A program made the position numbers and the translations under genes. From Coprinopsis marcescibilis (Eukaryota > Basidiomycota > Agaricomycetes > Agaricales > Psathyrellaceae): a DNA stretch of 64,000 bases. Every line of letters starts with the position of its first letter. Positions within the stretch are counted from its first letter, which is position 1. Under the pieces are notes generated by a model that had not been told where the DNA came from, searched no databases, and saw only the letters and a list, made by a program, of their open reading frames with translations. The stretch is from NCBI GenBank assembly GCA_004369085.1, contig ML210263.1, forward strand, positions 30,019 through 94,018. Reading direction: 5' to 3'. Positions 11,216-23,748 of this stretch are shown piece by piece.

Positions 11216-13018
11216 GGAAATGGTATTGGGAAGCATGGCTTCGACAAGTCACACATTCAGGTTTATCACCAAGATGGCCATGTTCAAACCCGACAACGTT
11301 CACGACTCGCTCGGATTATTGAGCTGGAAGATCTCATTCGGGGGCTCAAATCCAAGAGAAATCAGCTTTCAGCGACGCATCAGCTACCACCGGAGCTCCT
11401 AAGCCGAATCTTCGTCTTCTACAAGCCAGATTTCCAGACCCCTCCTTTAGGTGCTCCAAGGTAGTACAAGATCTCGCACGTCTCACAATACTGGAGGGAT
11501 GTTGCGCTTGACTGCCCACAAATATGGTCGACAATCCAGTTCATGTCCAAATCATCTCCGTGGACACGACGAATGTTGGAGCTTTCAAGGCGGGTGCCTC
11601 TCGATGTGAGCGTTTGGGGCCAAACCTTTTCGTCGTCTACAGAGGATGGAATTCTCCTTCTCCGCTGCTTAAACGACCACGCATTCCGTTTTAACACGCT
11701 GTTCATCAAGGGCATCTCGGGCGATATCAAAAAATGGGTATCACGACTGACTACGGCAGCTCCCCTCCTCACGGCCCTACACATCATAAATATGAGCTCC
11801 AACATTGGAGCTCTTTTTCCGGCTTGGATTTTTGCCCGAAGCACTCCGCAACTGCGGAAGCTCCAGCTGAACGGGTGCATTCCAGATTGGTCCTCAACCA
11901 TTTTTTCCAAAGGTTCCCGGATGACATCCCTGAGGGTGGTGTACACCCTTAAGTGGGCTCCTGGGCAAAACCGGCCACCAGCTCTTAAAGCTGTCTTGCA
12001 AGCCTTGGGAAACATGCCACAGCTCCTCTATTTGGAACTGGGTATGAACCTAGCGGGATCTTCTTCAGCAAACCGGCGGCCATCCGTTCGTCTGCCAGCC
12101 CTTCAAACTCTCAAACTCACGGGGGAAATAAAGGTTTGCTCCGCCATTCTCAGCAGGTTGCAACTTCCGACTTTCGCCAATATCGTGCTGTCCATGTCGC
12201 TCAAACCCGTCAGCAATCACTGGTACCTGTCTGCCGCGACCGATCTGGCAATGTCCTGTGTGTCTTCATGGCTCTCCAACCCCCTTGCCAATCCGAACAA
12301 CACCAACACCGAGCCGCATTACATTCAGTCCCTAAGGGTGCATGCGCAAAAACCGCACCCAACCACGACTCCCGAGACCTTCAAGTTCGAAGCTTGGCTC
12401 ACGCACGTCTCATTGCCACCACCCACTCGCCATTCTCAGCCCAGCCCTAATTTATCCATTGAGCTGACGAACATCAAAAACACCAAGGGATTCGAAATCT
12501 TCAGGGAGCATTTCCTACCAGCACTCCCGTTGGAAAAACTAAAATGTTTGGACATGCACTACAACTTTGGATCCATCCTTCGTCTCAACCCATTTGCAAG
12601 CTTTCCCATCGAGGAGCTGTACATCCACGGGCTCGCTGGTCTCGACTGCCTGTCGCAATGCCTGGGTAGCGACCCAGGATTCCCAAATAATCCTCGCCAT
12701 CCGCCCTCTACCGGACCGACTTCCGTTACCTATTTTTGCGCCCTTCGAACACTTTGTGTGGTCGACATGGGTATCACAGTATTTGATTCGGACTCCCCTG
12801 ACTGCTGTGTGGACTTTGGTGACGTGCTCAAGTTGCGGCGCAGCCTGGGTTATGGCTTGAAGTCAATCAAGCTGATCGATCGACGCAATTTGCCGGCGAG
12901 TGTGGTGGAAAGTTGGAGAGACTTGAAGGTTGCGGATGAAGTCCATTGGGATGGGGTAAGAGAGCTTTGGCACGACGAAATACTTACGTGGGAGTGGGTC
13001 GAAGAAGATTATTTATGA
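11045..13018 (+). pseudogene. F-box/LRR-like protein gene split by one in-frame TAG
   Basis: A single frame runs from 11045 to 13018 (658 codons including stops), interrupted only by TAG at 11462-11464. The N-terminal part has a heptad-like coiled coil that is internally duplicated (ELEQLVRGLK, then ELEDLIRGLK), followed by the F-box start HQLPPELLSRIFVFY. Directly after the stop the frame reads YKISHVSQYWRDVALDCPQIWSTIQF, the second half of the agaricomycete F-box module, then a leucine-rich region without strict repeats (LRKLQL, LLYLEL, LPALQTLKL, LEKLKCLDMHY) to residue 658. F-box proteins usually bind Skp1 and supply substrates to SCF ubiquitin ligases. A TGG-to-TAG change would explain the break. 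No plausible intron removes the stop: the only GT-AG pair spans about 20 bases. A downstream protein from ATG 11543 would lack the F-box. It could be an allele-specific null or a sequencing error. Confidence 0.7.
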
Positions 13019-13829
13019 AGGCCGTCAAGGTGCTTAGTCTAGATATAAACGCCAGTAAATGTCCCAATTACCGCTAAACAACGTGTTGCGAACTGCTGAG
13101 GTGTTACTTGTGGTTGCCTCAACTGGTTTGAGAATGCAGCCAATTTGAGGTAAATCGACATTGAACGTAAGGAGCAGCCGAGAACCTCTAGAGGCCAATC
13201 TGCATTTATGTAGTGCGTGGGACAACCACGAGTCTGGCCCTTGTCGGCGTTTCCTCTGACGTTACAGAGTAATCTTTGAGAACCGCGACACATGAAGTGC
13301 ACCCTATCAGAGTGGAGCGTCACGGCGGCTCCATGGGTGCTGCGCTGAACCACTGGTGAGGAACGGAAAATTTGAATAAACTACTAGACACGCAGATGTA
13401 AAGAAAACCTCGGTCTTTGCAACCAGCTAGTCCGAACACCCGAATGGGCGACAGTTTTTCCGATGCCCCGAAACGGCGCCGATGACAGAAAAGCCATTAC
13501 TAGGCTGACACAAATGGGTGAAAGACCCCAGGGCGTCCTAATAATGAGTAGCTACATTCCCGCTGAGAATCCCAGACTAAGATACTAACCTGACAGGAAC
13601 ATGAGGATGGCGATGTCCCGGTCGATTGTGCAGAGATACGCCGTTTCTCCAAGAAACGGCGAGCGGTCGGTTATCCTTTGAAGACGCTCGTGTTCATTAA
13701 ATGCGAGAGGCTTGATGAGCGTCCAAAATCCTAATTCAGAGGACTCGTGAGCGTTATTACAACGGAATACGCGTAGGAAGGAGAGTCTGAAGGGCTCTCG
13801 GACTGTCGATTAATCAAATTGATATTGAT
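13019..13829. other. Spacer between F-box copies
   Basis: About 800 bases downstream of the F-box frame. Short minus-strand open frames at 13034-13353 show no recognisable domain. The sequence may be the decayed body of another copy, but I cannot align it by eye. Confidence 0.35.
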
Positions 13830-14102
13830 TCACGTTGGATTCACGGACCTCCCAGGCATCGTCGCATTTTGGCAACACCTAAAGATATAAGATGCTTCAC
13901 GCAGACATGTAAATTAGAAATGTACAAGCTTTACAAGACCCCAAATATCGGGAGCAATCGCAGACAATCAACCAAGTTACAGTTCCAGGAGCAAGTTACG
14001 CAAATCGGTGCTCAGATTTTCAAGCTGGAAGAACTCATTCGGGGGCCCCAACTCAGGATAAATCAACCCTTCGATGACATCTCAGTTATCATTGCTGTGT
14101 AG
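13830..14102 (+). pseudogene. Truncated F-box paralogue, copy 2 of the duplicate
   Basis: The frame at 13869-14102 carries EQVTQIGAQIFKLEELIRGPQLRINQ, the same coiled-coil start as the 11045 gene (EQVTQIDAQIVELEQLVRGLK), and then ends at TAG 14100-14102 where the F-box should begin. The match extends upstream into non-coding sequence, so this looks like a segmental copy that has lost its 3' body and not a separate small gene. Confidence 0.6.
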
Positions 14103-14759
14103 CAGTGGCGAGCCACACAAGTGGTGGCTACCGATTCAGATCGAGATACGATATACATACACGGCATACTCTTATGCAGCTCTTGCCGTTCGACTACACT
14201 ATGATTCTGACCTGGTCATGCCCAATGCTGCGTCTGGATACGTTGCTGGATCTCTGATCAATTGTTCCTCGAACAAATTAACTAGTCCCGTAAATGCAGA
14301 CGCTGAAGCCTTCTTGCCCTGCACCTGTACTTAGCTTTGAGAAGTAACCGTTGTAAATTAGGGTTGTAAACGAAGTTACATTCTCTTGATGATCACGTTA
14401 AATACTCCAAGCTAGTGCTCAAAGAGTCGCAGTCGCTGTTTTGATCGATGCCGCGCGCTTACCTTGGATAGAACGGAAGTCATGCGATGGAACACATCCA
14501 ACAGGGGTGGCCGAGTCGCACATACGTCCGTTATCACTGAAGCCGCAACGGAAGTTTGTGCATAACAATGATCACTAGTAATTGTGATTTACTAAAGGAA
14601 TGCCAAGATCAGTATACATATATGACAACCCCAAAATTTCCTCCAAAGGCGACAAGCAGTCCGTTGGCAATGTACTGACAGATGGAATCAACAGCTGGAT
14701 CCCACAACCCCTCCTCTCCATTCCTCGGCGACTGCTTGGACTGTTGGAGAACAACGGAT
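14103..14759. other. Intergenic, no gene recognised
   Basis: A region of about 650 bases between the F-box remnant and the 3' end of the dihydrouridine synthase gene. Nothing supportable was found. The tail probably includes the 3' untranslated region of the minus-strand gene. Confidence 0.35.
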
Positions 14760-16042
14760 CTAGTGAAGAAAGGCAAGCCCCAAAACCTCGTCCTCGATAT
14801 CACACTGTCGAGGATTGACGTCTTCTGTAACGTGTCCATGTATTCGGTCCAGTGCGCCGCGGTTCCGAACAAGTGCCATGATCTCCTCAATGCTTTCTGT
14901 CCGGTTTAATGAGTCCTTGAACTTGGGAAACCAAGATTCTCGGGTACTGTGAATTTGAGGCATGGAACGAAAAAGGTTAGACTGATCGCCCAGTAGTGAA
15001 CGGTGAGTGATTGGGAAACACGACAACCTACCATCGAGCTTCCATAAAGTGTCGGATATGAGCCTGGATCGACGGTAATAGGGCCGTTCCTGGACACATG
15101 TCGCAAAGGGTGAGGTACTCGAGGGAAATGTCAAACGGGTCCGGAGTGACGTTGGCGAAGAGACTAAGGAATGAGAAGTCTGTGAGATGAAACACGGCGA
15201 ACATGGGAGAATCACATACCAAGGGTTATCCAGCAAAGCCTCCCCAACCATCAACCCGTCTGCTCCTGTATAATCCATATTCGCTTGTAGGTCGTCAAAG
15301 GTTCGAACATTTCCATTGCTGACAACGGGGATGTTCAAACGTGCCTTCAGATCCCTGACAACACTGAGGTCTGCAGCTCCTTGACGTCTGCGTCTGGCTG
15401 AAACTGTGCGAGGGTGCAACGTTATCCATCCAGCACCCTGAGCCTCCAGGCGCAGGGCAAGTTCAACGGTCTTTGCTGTTGGGTTGACATAATCGGAGTT
15501 TAGCTGAGGCTGGCACAGTAAACGAACGCGACATTGCAGATACTGTGTCATACTGAGTGCTGGCATGTGAAACGCAGAGGAAATGTGGACCTACCGATGG
15601 TTTCGACCAAGGGCCAATCCTTCTGACCGAGCAGGTAGGCTCCGAAATGCCCATTTCGGGCGTGCTCTTGAGGGCAGCCGAGGTTGAGGTCTATAGCCCT
15701 TCAAATCGTTAAAGATGAGTTGAGAATAGAGGGCATAGTAACAGAAGAGGAATACCCACCTATACCGTCACAGTACGCTTCCACCTTCCTCCCTGCTCTC
15801 ACTACGAGCTCAGGGTCATTTCCACCGAGCTGGACCACCACAGGAACCTCTCGTTCTGGCTTCAGGAACTGTAGATCGCGTAGATGGAATTCAAGATATT
15901 CTTGGTCGTTTAAGAGCCGGTTTGGTATAAGCATTTGGGTGTAGGTCGCTGTCGCCCCGTATTTTTCCACCAAAGAACGAAATGGGAGGTCGGACTGTTG
16001 CACCATCGGGGCTGCGATGTACTTGAGGTGTTTGGCATCCAT
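14760..16042 (-). CDS. tRNA-dihydrouridine synthase, with apparent one-base frameshift
   Basis: FMN enzyme that reduces uridines in tRNA D-loops. Exons: 16042-15760, 15690-15595, 15542-15220, 15163-15032 and 14946-14760, with GT-AG introns. Conserved blocks in order: YIAAPMVQQSDLPFR (FMN-binding start), YGATATYTQML, VVVQLGGNDPE, DLNLGCPQEHARNGHFGAYLL with the catalytic cysteine in GCP, SFTVPASAKLRLCQP, WITLHPRTVSARRRRQG, IPVVSNGNVRTFDDLQ and GADGLMVGEALLDNP. The LNLGCPQ/GHFGAYL combination is most like Dus1 (U16/17). In exon 3 the frame must shift between LRLCQP and AKTVELALRLE: the genome has one extra base at about 15479-15480 (CCCAACAGC where CCCACAGC is needed). The left frame otherwise stops within a few codons. 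This may be a real null, a polymorphism or a sequence error. An acceptor-like site just upstream of 16042 leaves room for another 5' exon. Confidence 0.75.
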
Positions 16043-16941
16043 GATTGCAGGACTAGCTCCCTGTGAAAGTCAAGACTGTATTTTTGAGGCACTGAGTCAA
16101 TGGATTGCTGGACTGAGCCTTCTGGTCGTCGATATTGACGAGAAAGACACCGCTTGCTGCCGTTCTTCGCCACTGGCGCCGACTGTTCGTTTCAACTTTC
16201 CCACCGTAAATATTGGCTACGACAACACTCAACAACGGCTGGTCCTCTGCGCTCGCCGCCAGATACATTCACATCTTCAGCGATACAGCGGACTATTACT
16301 TATACGCTGTCCAAAAGCAGTTTATCTTTATCGTCGCTCTCTGTATGACGGTAGCCCCCAGACAGTGGGCACGTCTTGGAACGAATTCTTCGCGACAACT
16401 GGCCAACAGCTGGGTCACTATCTCGAGCTTGAAACGTATGACCAGGCTCGAACCGGCCTGACTAAACTTCGACTTTCAGTTTTGAACGTTGAACACGGTT
16501 TGGATTCGCGGAATTTCGCGCCTTTCTCGATCCCTCTACCATGTTTTCCGCGGCTCGACGCCTCGTGTGCCCACTGGCAACCGGTGCGATAAAAACTTGG
16601 AGAGAATCGCGCTGGTGGCTGGATTACTCGACTTGAAACATTAAGTTCGGCGAAACCAATGGTTCAATCGCCAGTCCTCGTCGGGACATTCTGGAACACT
16701 TCTCTCAACACCCTTTCGTCATCTCGTTTCTCGCGATCGAGCCCCCTCCACAATCACAATCGACAGAAGTGCGTTATCTCTTCTCAGTATTTCACAATCA
16801 GGGTTTGATTATCTCCGTGATGTGTCTAAATCGTTTACAGCATCGCGTCTTTTCACAGGTCAACCCACTTAGGGTTCGAGCGTTGAGGTGTGAATGTACG
16901 TTCCCGTCGGTGTTTTCCTGCTCACTGCTGCATCTGAAACT
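16043..16941. other. Gap upstream of the Dus gene, possible leader-peptide exon
   Basis: Head region of the minus-strand Dus gene. On the plus strand an ATG at 16541 starts MFSAARRLVCPLATG, which resembles a mitochondrial presequence and could be a short first exon (GT after ACCG, an acceptor CGCCAG near 16670), but I cannot follow it into a convincing protein. Treat it as a hint only. Confidence 0.2.
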
Positions 16942-17219
16942 ATGGCCAACTCAAAGCTTAATCACCTTGATATCTTACATCGGATTGCACTTGAGGCAAT
17001 CGCGATCAATTGGTAGACACCATTTACAGAGAATTCTCCCTGTGCAGCGGTCTTATCGTGCGGTGCGAAGACCCCCCCTTTCTATCTCCAGCTTCCGGAA
17101 TAGACATCAAAGTGTTCTACTTAGAAACCCTTTCCCTTCCCCCGTGCTTCGACGACTGGGAACGAAGGGCTCAAAATACAGTGACAGAGGATCATTCTCT
17201 ATAACGGGTCGTGTGAGTG
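16942..17219 (+). pseudogene. Possible decayed gene fragment
   Basis: From ATG 16942 one frame reads MANSKLNHLDILHRIALEAIAIN and stops at TAG. A neighbouring frame takes over within a few bases at VDTIYREFSLCSGLIVRCED and runs through IDIKVFYLETLSLPP to 17204. The two halves look as though they belong together and are parted by a one-base shift. I do not recognise the family. The composition is protein-like but the evidence is only the frame hand-over, so a chance arrangement is possible. Confidence 0.25.
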
Positions 17220-20200
17220 ACCCTCGTTAATTATGGACCAAGTCAAACCTTCCTGATCCTCAGAAGAGCTTAGTCGCAAACTTACATTCGGCCTTCGTTT
17301 TCTACTCGCTGCCGATCTCCGTGGCGGCTGTCATGGAGTCAGGTCAGACTAACATGTAGTTGAAGCTGAGTTGGAAAGTGTTCCACTTACAGTGGGTCCA
17401 CGCACTTTCCTCATTTGCTTGTCAAGTCACCCGAATACATTGGGATGTCAGACGCGAACGTGCATTTATCATTCTTGTTACAGGATCAGACCATGGCCGT
17501 GTGTCCGCGGTGACGCTGAGCGTTCAATGATATATAAATGTGAGCCAAAGTCAGCCACAAGGAGGTGAAACTGGGGTCAAACGTGATTCTTCATGTCGAG
17601 AAGGGATGCAAACGGCAAGATCGAGCCAGGGTATTGGGTATCGCAGTACGTAGCGTGCACCTGTTCAGCGGGCTGTGTTGTTTTCATACCCCTCGCTGAC
17701 ACCTGGGAATGACAAGTGAACAATTCCTGTCCATCAGGCGCTAGCGTTCTATAGAAACATCCTTCAGATATCAGTTTAATGGTCGCGGGTAGCAATATTA
17801 AACGAACCAAGCACTCGGGATGATCCAGCTAAATCGACTGCAACGCACAACTCTCTTTTGGGTGCCTTGATCTTTTAAAACCTTCGTTTCTTTGGAGGAA
17901 CGTTCCACAGCCAGTTTAAATGACACTGTGCTTCTTTCTGATCCCATTTATCCTGATAGGGTGATGCCAACGGGGTTTTATGTTCGTGTCTCGAGAACAC
18001 ATACAGCCGAAATACACCCATTCTGCTTAGCGTTATCTTGCCATTTTTTCTATTCTAGATGTGTACCTCCCTATATGAACAGGTGACATGAACGCCAAAT
18101 GTACGCCAGAACGTAGGAGCAACACATGCCTCTGCGGTTTGCCCCACTCATACTCGTTGACCACTCTGGCTAGCCGCTAGCAAGTCAAGCGAATAGAAGC
18201 TGGCACCACTGGAATTTCAACAACATATCCAGCGAGATTAGGACTCATAGCTTGCGTTGAAAAGACTCGTCTCGACGCGTGAGGTCGGGCGCGTCGGCAT
18301 TGCGCATCCGAAAGCGGCTTTTTATGAGTGATTGGCGCTCATCCGACGGCGTGATGTCGGCCTAAATATCGAAGACCCAGTGCTCCGGCTGCGCTCCATT
18401 GTCATGCTCGCAGGGCGCTATGGCAAGCTCTGGTTCCGCCCGAACTAATTTCGCAGGAGGGCTATGGGAAATTTGGAACCGTCCGCGCGTACCAGAGCCG
18501 TGAAGGCCGCCGTGGTGCGATGAGATTCAGCGATGCTCGCAGACGAGATCACAACGGCGGGGCGGATAAAGTATCCGAAGCAATCTGTACCCCAAAATGA
18601 TCATGAGTTCAGGCTACGGAAAAGCTTGGCCCATTGTGACATTGGAATCATATGAGGAACCGGTTTGGCTTGAGCGGCAAACTCAGGAGGAACCGGCTGG
18701 AGCCATTACAATCCTTTCCCGTCCCCCTCTTCCTATGTCATGGGACAAATCCGGAGGAGTTAAGTTGATGGCCGTGGTGGTTCGCGCGCATTAGCCTCGT
18801 TGCATGAGCCTTGCACATGATTTTCTTTAAATCCATTATCTCAGACTGCGACACTGCTACACGGCTCGAGAAGTCACAAATAACACATTTATGTCATTCT
18901 ATGGATGGTCCTTATTTGTAACAGTGCCAAGAAGTCTCGATGTCCCGCAAAGGTGCAAGTGCATGAGGCAATTGGCCCAGGATCTGTTCCTTGGAGCACA
19001 CGATACGCATCGCGGGGTTTCATTCTCATCCCTTGAGGGATTTGCGCAAGGCTACATGGTTTTAGGTCGGACGAAGCTCGACCGAATGTAACTCACCTTA
19101 GCGGTAGTTGCCGACTTGACGTCGACAGACGGCGTCCGCAGTACGAGTCAGATTTTCAGCCACAATATGTACCCTGGCCCCTGCTCGATGAGATGCCACC
19201 TCCAGCCACACGCAAGTGGGAACCATCACAGATCATCATGGGTGTCGCAAGACTGATCACGCAAGACAACTTCATTGCGCGGACGCCACTCGCTGTTAAT
19301 TAAGTTCAAGAAAATTATGTGCTGCACTTGTTGTGTAAGCGCTTTTCTTCTCGCCTCAATTCTTGTTCTTACAATGCACAGGTTGTTCATTTCCGACTAT
19401 TTGCCGGAGCCTTAACATCAACTGCAATGGCTCCGTCGTTATCTAACAAGACTTTCTAACGAAAGAGTACTTAGGTACGGAGTATCATAATCGCCCCGGG
19501 GAACTAAATGGATAGAAGTTGGTCAAATGGGGATTATTCGTTCTTTCAAGCCGCAGGCGAAGCCAAGAACCGTCCTCGGTTTTGGGTTTAGTGGTGAGTG
19601 GTGTGGGTGCAAATTAGGAACTCGGACCGTGCCTTGAGCCCCATTAGAACCCCACGGAGACCATTCTTCGTCAGGAGCGTGCCCAGGAAGCTCGATAGAA
19701 TTCATGAAAAAAACAACCGAATCACTCTGGGCGTGCTACATTCCGCACGTCCAAATGATTAAAATGACCTACCCGCGAACCTTTCGAATGTGCGGTGGAT
19801 TAGGAAAACATTCAGCCACAACATGTGAGGCAAGCACAGCTGTCAGACTGTTGATCTCCTTCCCATTCCTGGCACGACGAAAAAGGTTAATGTTATGACA
19901 AAAATGACTTTTTGAAATGCTCAGATCTGACGGAGAGTCCGTCCGAATCAGTCAGAAATTTGGACCATATTCTGGCCATATCTTTCGTGGACAAATACCG
20001 TCTATGTCCGACGGACCTCACAGGCAATCTAAGCACTTTGTGGGTATAATTATTTGGCCCTGAAACCGGAAATTCACCGGTCACGGTGTCGTAATGTATA
20101 TTATCTATACGCACTCTGTCCTGACTCCTGGGCCATCTCTCGGGAGATGGTACACACAATCTTCCACGAATCGATGGATACACTGTCCCTTCTCACCATC

Positions 20201-23200
20201 GCCCAAAGACTGGGGAGGGGCCTAAAAGTACAGGTTCGGTTCTTCGAACTTGATGGTTGGAGCCCTTGAAGCTTGAATTCTGCCTTGCGTCACTTGCATA
20301 TTAGTACCATACAGAAAGGCTTCTCTTCTGATTATGATAATAACTATATTACAGAATTGCGTAAACCGTCACCTTCGGATATGCATCATCGATAATCAGC
20401 AACGCTAAACGCTTGATGTCGAACTTTGGTAAACTAACCCAGGTGCAATTGTAATTGCCGTATACTGGTTAATAAAGGGAGTGAAACACCCGATGCCAAC
20501 GTCATCTAAAGCCTTCGTTTTCACAACTCTCTCGCTGATGTCGGATATTACACATGAACAGGGATCATTGCCCTGTTCTATCTAAATTCATCTACTTCTG
20601 CAAGGTTTCGCCGAAATTTGCCAGCCAGGTCCAAATTTCACCAGAACTTCTCTGACTCTGAGTGCAATTCCTTTTCGTCTCGGCTAATAAAGTTATAGCC
20701 GGTTGATCCCACGCCTCCGGCATTCCCCGAACAGCTGACTCCGTTCAGCGAGGAGCTCCAAAATCTGTGACCACTGATTTCTTTTGGATAACTTCGATTG
20801 TCGGAGACTACAGTGGAGAGGCCACCTCGTTTACTATCTATCAATCTGATTCCTCTCGTCTCACCAAGCATCAACGACTGCTCCATCAAATAGACAGTGA
20901 CAACGGTCGGCGACACGGTTGCTCCCCGATGATTCTGGAATTCGGGTCAACTTGAATAAACTGGCGATGAACGTCGAGAAGAACGAGGCTTTCTTCTAGA
21001 ATCGTTTCCACGAGGCGAAACACTAGATAACACTCTAGCACCATCTAATCGTTGCCCGCACTAGCCCCTCAATTTTGTGATGCGGCAGGATGCCTGGCCC
21101 CTCTGGCTAGTATATAATCTCTTGGGTGTCACCTATCACCTCGGAAGTGCACGGTTGGCTCTTCAGCCGGGGACGCCCAGTGGGGGTCGAGTCTTCTTAT
21201 TCCTGGAAACATGGAAAGGTCAATAATCGCTTCAGCCCTTGCACTACATCATGAGAGTCTCACCGGCTGCTCGGGCTAAACTCCGTGACACCAGAGTGAA
21301 AAGCTCCTTATTTCGACCCAGAAATCCAATTGAAAACCTGCATGGGCCTCATCAAAATGCACACTCTAAATCGTTTAACCGAAATCTGGACCCTGTGGCC
21401 ACTGCAATGGGCCAATACACCCACGTAAGGCCTGAATTGCACCTCTCACCTCGATTCCGCATTGCTGCCAGCACAAGAGAATGAGAATATTGTATTTGAT
21501 CAAGCCGACATGCAAAACCGTCCACCAAGCGCGCTGTCTTCCAATTTCTCCGTTGTTCCAACTTTGGACTCGACCGTCTTTTTCCTGTAGAAACAAGCGA
21601 ACGCCTTCTACATACATACATACGCTTCTTGGAAACCGGAGGTCAGGACCGATGTCACTTCGCTGGCACCTTAACCCTCCATACTACCCAGACAGGTTTC
21701 ACCGAAGCTCCATTTATTTCAAGAAATTTGTGTGCATCTCATGTAGATTTTCAGATCGAAAATAAATACAGACTGCTACTGCCAGTCCACGCAAGAGGGC
21801 AGAGCGAAAAGCTCGGAACACATCTCATTAGACCGCAAATGGGAGTCTGGCTGAGGTGATTATACCACGGCTTGTCCGACGAGTCCAACGGCCTTCGCCC
21901 AGAAGTACGGGTTCGCATGTTGGCCAACGCTAATGCCCCCTCCTAACTGAGCCCCTGGATTTCTCGGAGGGGCTGTCGGTTATGCGGTCTGAGACGGTGC
22001 TGCGCCGCAGGGCGTTTTCCAGCACGGTGGCAAGAGAAGTAAAAGGTTTAAGGTACGGAGGCGTTCCCGCTGTCACTGTCAGAGTCATCGTTCGCGCTTT
22101 CAATTTAACGCCGTCGCGCGAGCTGGCTGCTCCAGCCCCAGCGTTAACACATTACGCACGACAGTGGCTGAGTCTCTGACGCTACTTATGACATCTACCT
22201 TCAAAGATTTTTGGAACTCAATTTTCGCTTCCCTAGTACTTCTGCTACTACGTCCGCCTGGCAGATTATCGAAACGGCAGTTTGTGTGCACAGTGCGACG
22301 CGTGCTTCACGCCTTGAATTTAGATCGAGATCCAATGCAATTCAATAGGATATGACCTATACACAAACGACTTTCAAACCTTATCTGAGCGCCTAGTCGT
22401 CTGTCGCTGTCGCAGCAGCCGTACAGCCCTTTCCACGAAGAAATTATGTACTTTATTACTACATTTCGGCCTGTATAGCCCTCCAGGAACCGTCCGATCT
22501 GTCGTGGGCGAACGAACTAGAGTAACATACATACGTACACAAGCTCCAGCTCAACAATGCGCACATACGTTGATTCTCCAACGGGAATGTTTCTCTCAAG
22601 ATGTCCACGACTTGTCCTTCCTAGAGCCCAGGTCTTATGGCAGCGCTGGTGGGCTGCCACACGTCAAGCAAAAGCGGGATGGTGCGTATCCGCAGGTATG
22701 GTACCTCTGCTTGTCCCATATGTAGTGCTGGGGCTGTCACGAGTGGCCCCTGCATTTCCATACAATGCATACATACGAATGCGATGCCCATCACGACTCG
22801 CAGTCCCGGCTCCCTTTTGTGCGGCGTCGAGCTGCGGCAAGCCGGTAAAAGTTCACGTTCGGGGACCTGTGAAGAGACTGAGCTTGGATGCATGCGTGCA
22901 TGCAACGCCTAAGGGTGCATCACCAGGAGGATGAAGCATGCCATTTCCCGCACACAATCAAGCTCAAACCAGCCCTAGCCCTCTCGCCAAACGCCAAACG
23001 CCAAATCGCCGCGGGTCTGACAGCGCAATTCCAATTTAACGGCGGAGTCACGGTGCAGATACGCAGAACAACGACAATACCCGAATAGAATTTTTCGGTG
23101 CAGAACTGGGCATGCGACCGCGCCACTGTCAAGGTCGTAAGCGCTTTCAAACTGCAAGCACTCAAGTCTCAAGTCGGGCTGGCAGTGTAGTCTGCGGACG

Positions 23201-23728
23201 CCAATAAGAACTTGAGAGAGCTCAGACGTCCGGCCTCCACGTGCTGCCTTGCGGACCGCAAATAGATCTGCGGTTGGTGCTACATACGATTATAATGGTC
23301 CGGGAAGCTGGAATCTCCCTGGCTCGGCGCGCTGGACTTGAAGTTTGAAGTATTGATGGTTGGGCCTCCCGTCAAGATCCAACGCTTTAGACGCTCGAGT
23401 GTGTATGTACCGATCTACACGCATCAACAAAGGCTTTACCTTGCATGGAGAGGCCTTGGCGTGAGGGCACCCGGCACAGACAGTCTTTTCGTTTAATGCG
23501 TTCCTATGGTGAAGCCAAGTTCAGTACTACGGTTTGAAACTGATGCGATACATCAGCGCAGGAGCATGTGCGTGCGCACAGTAGTAGTTATACCAGCCTA
23601 TCCTTATCCTTATCGTCTTCACAACGAGGTGAGCTGCCACGGTCTTCGAGTCCTTGCAGCAGCAACCCAACCCACGCACCAGGCGCCATGCTTACGCTTA
23701 CAGCTCCGTTTGAAACCCGGGCCCAACC

Positions 23729-23748
23729 ATACACACACACATACACAC
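23729..23748. repeat. AC microsatellite
   Basis: An imperfect dinucleotide run, ATACACACACACATACACAC, inside the gene-poor stretch. Confidence 0.8.

Noticed and set aside
22890..22925. GCATGCGTGCATGC palindromic string
   Set aside because: Short local palindrome without flanking duplications or arms; expected by chance at this scale.
22557..22934. 125-codon plus-strand frame in the gene-poor stretch
   Set aside because: No motif, no splice context, overlapped by equally long frames on both strands.
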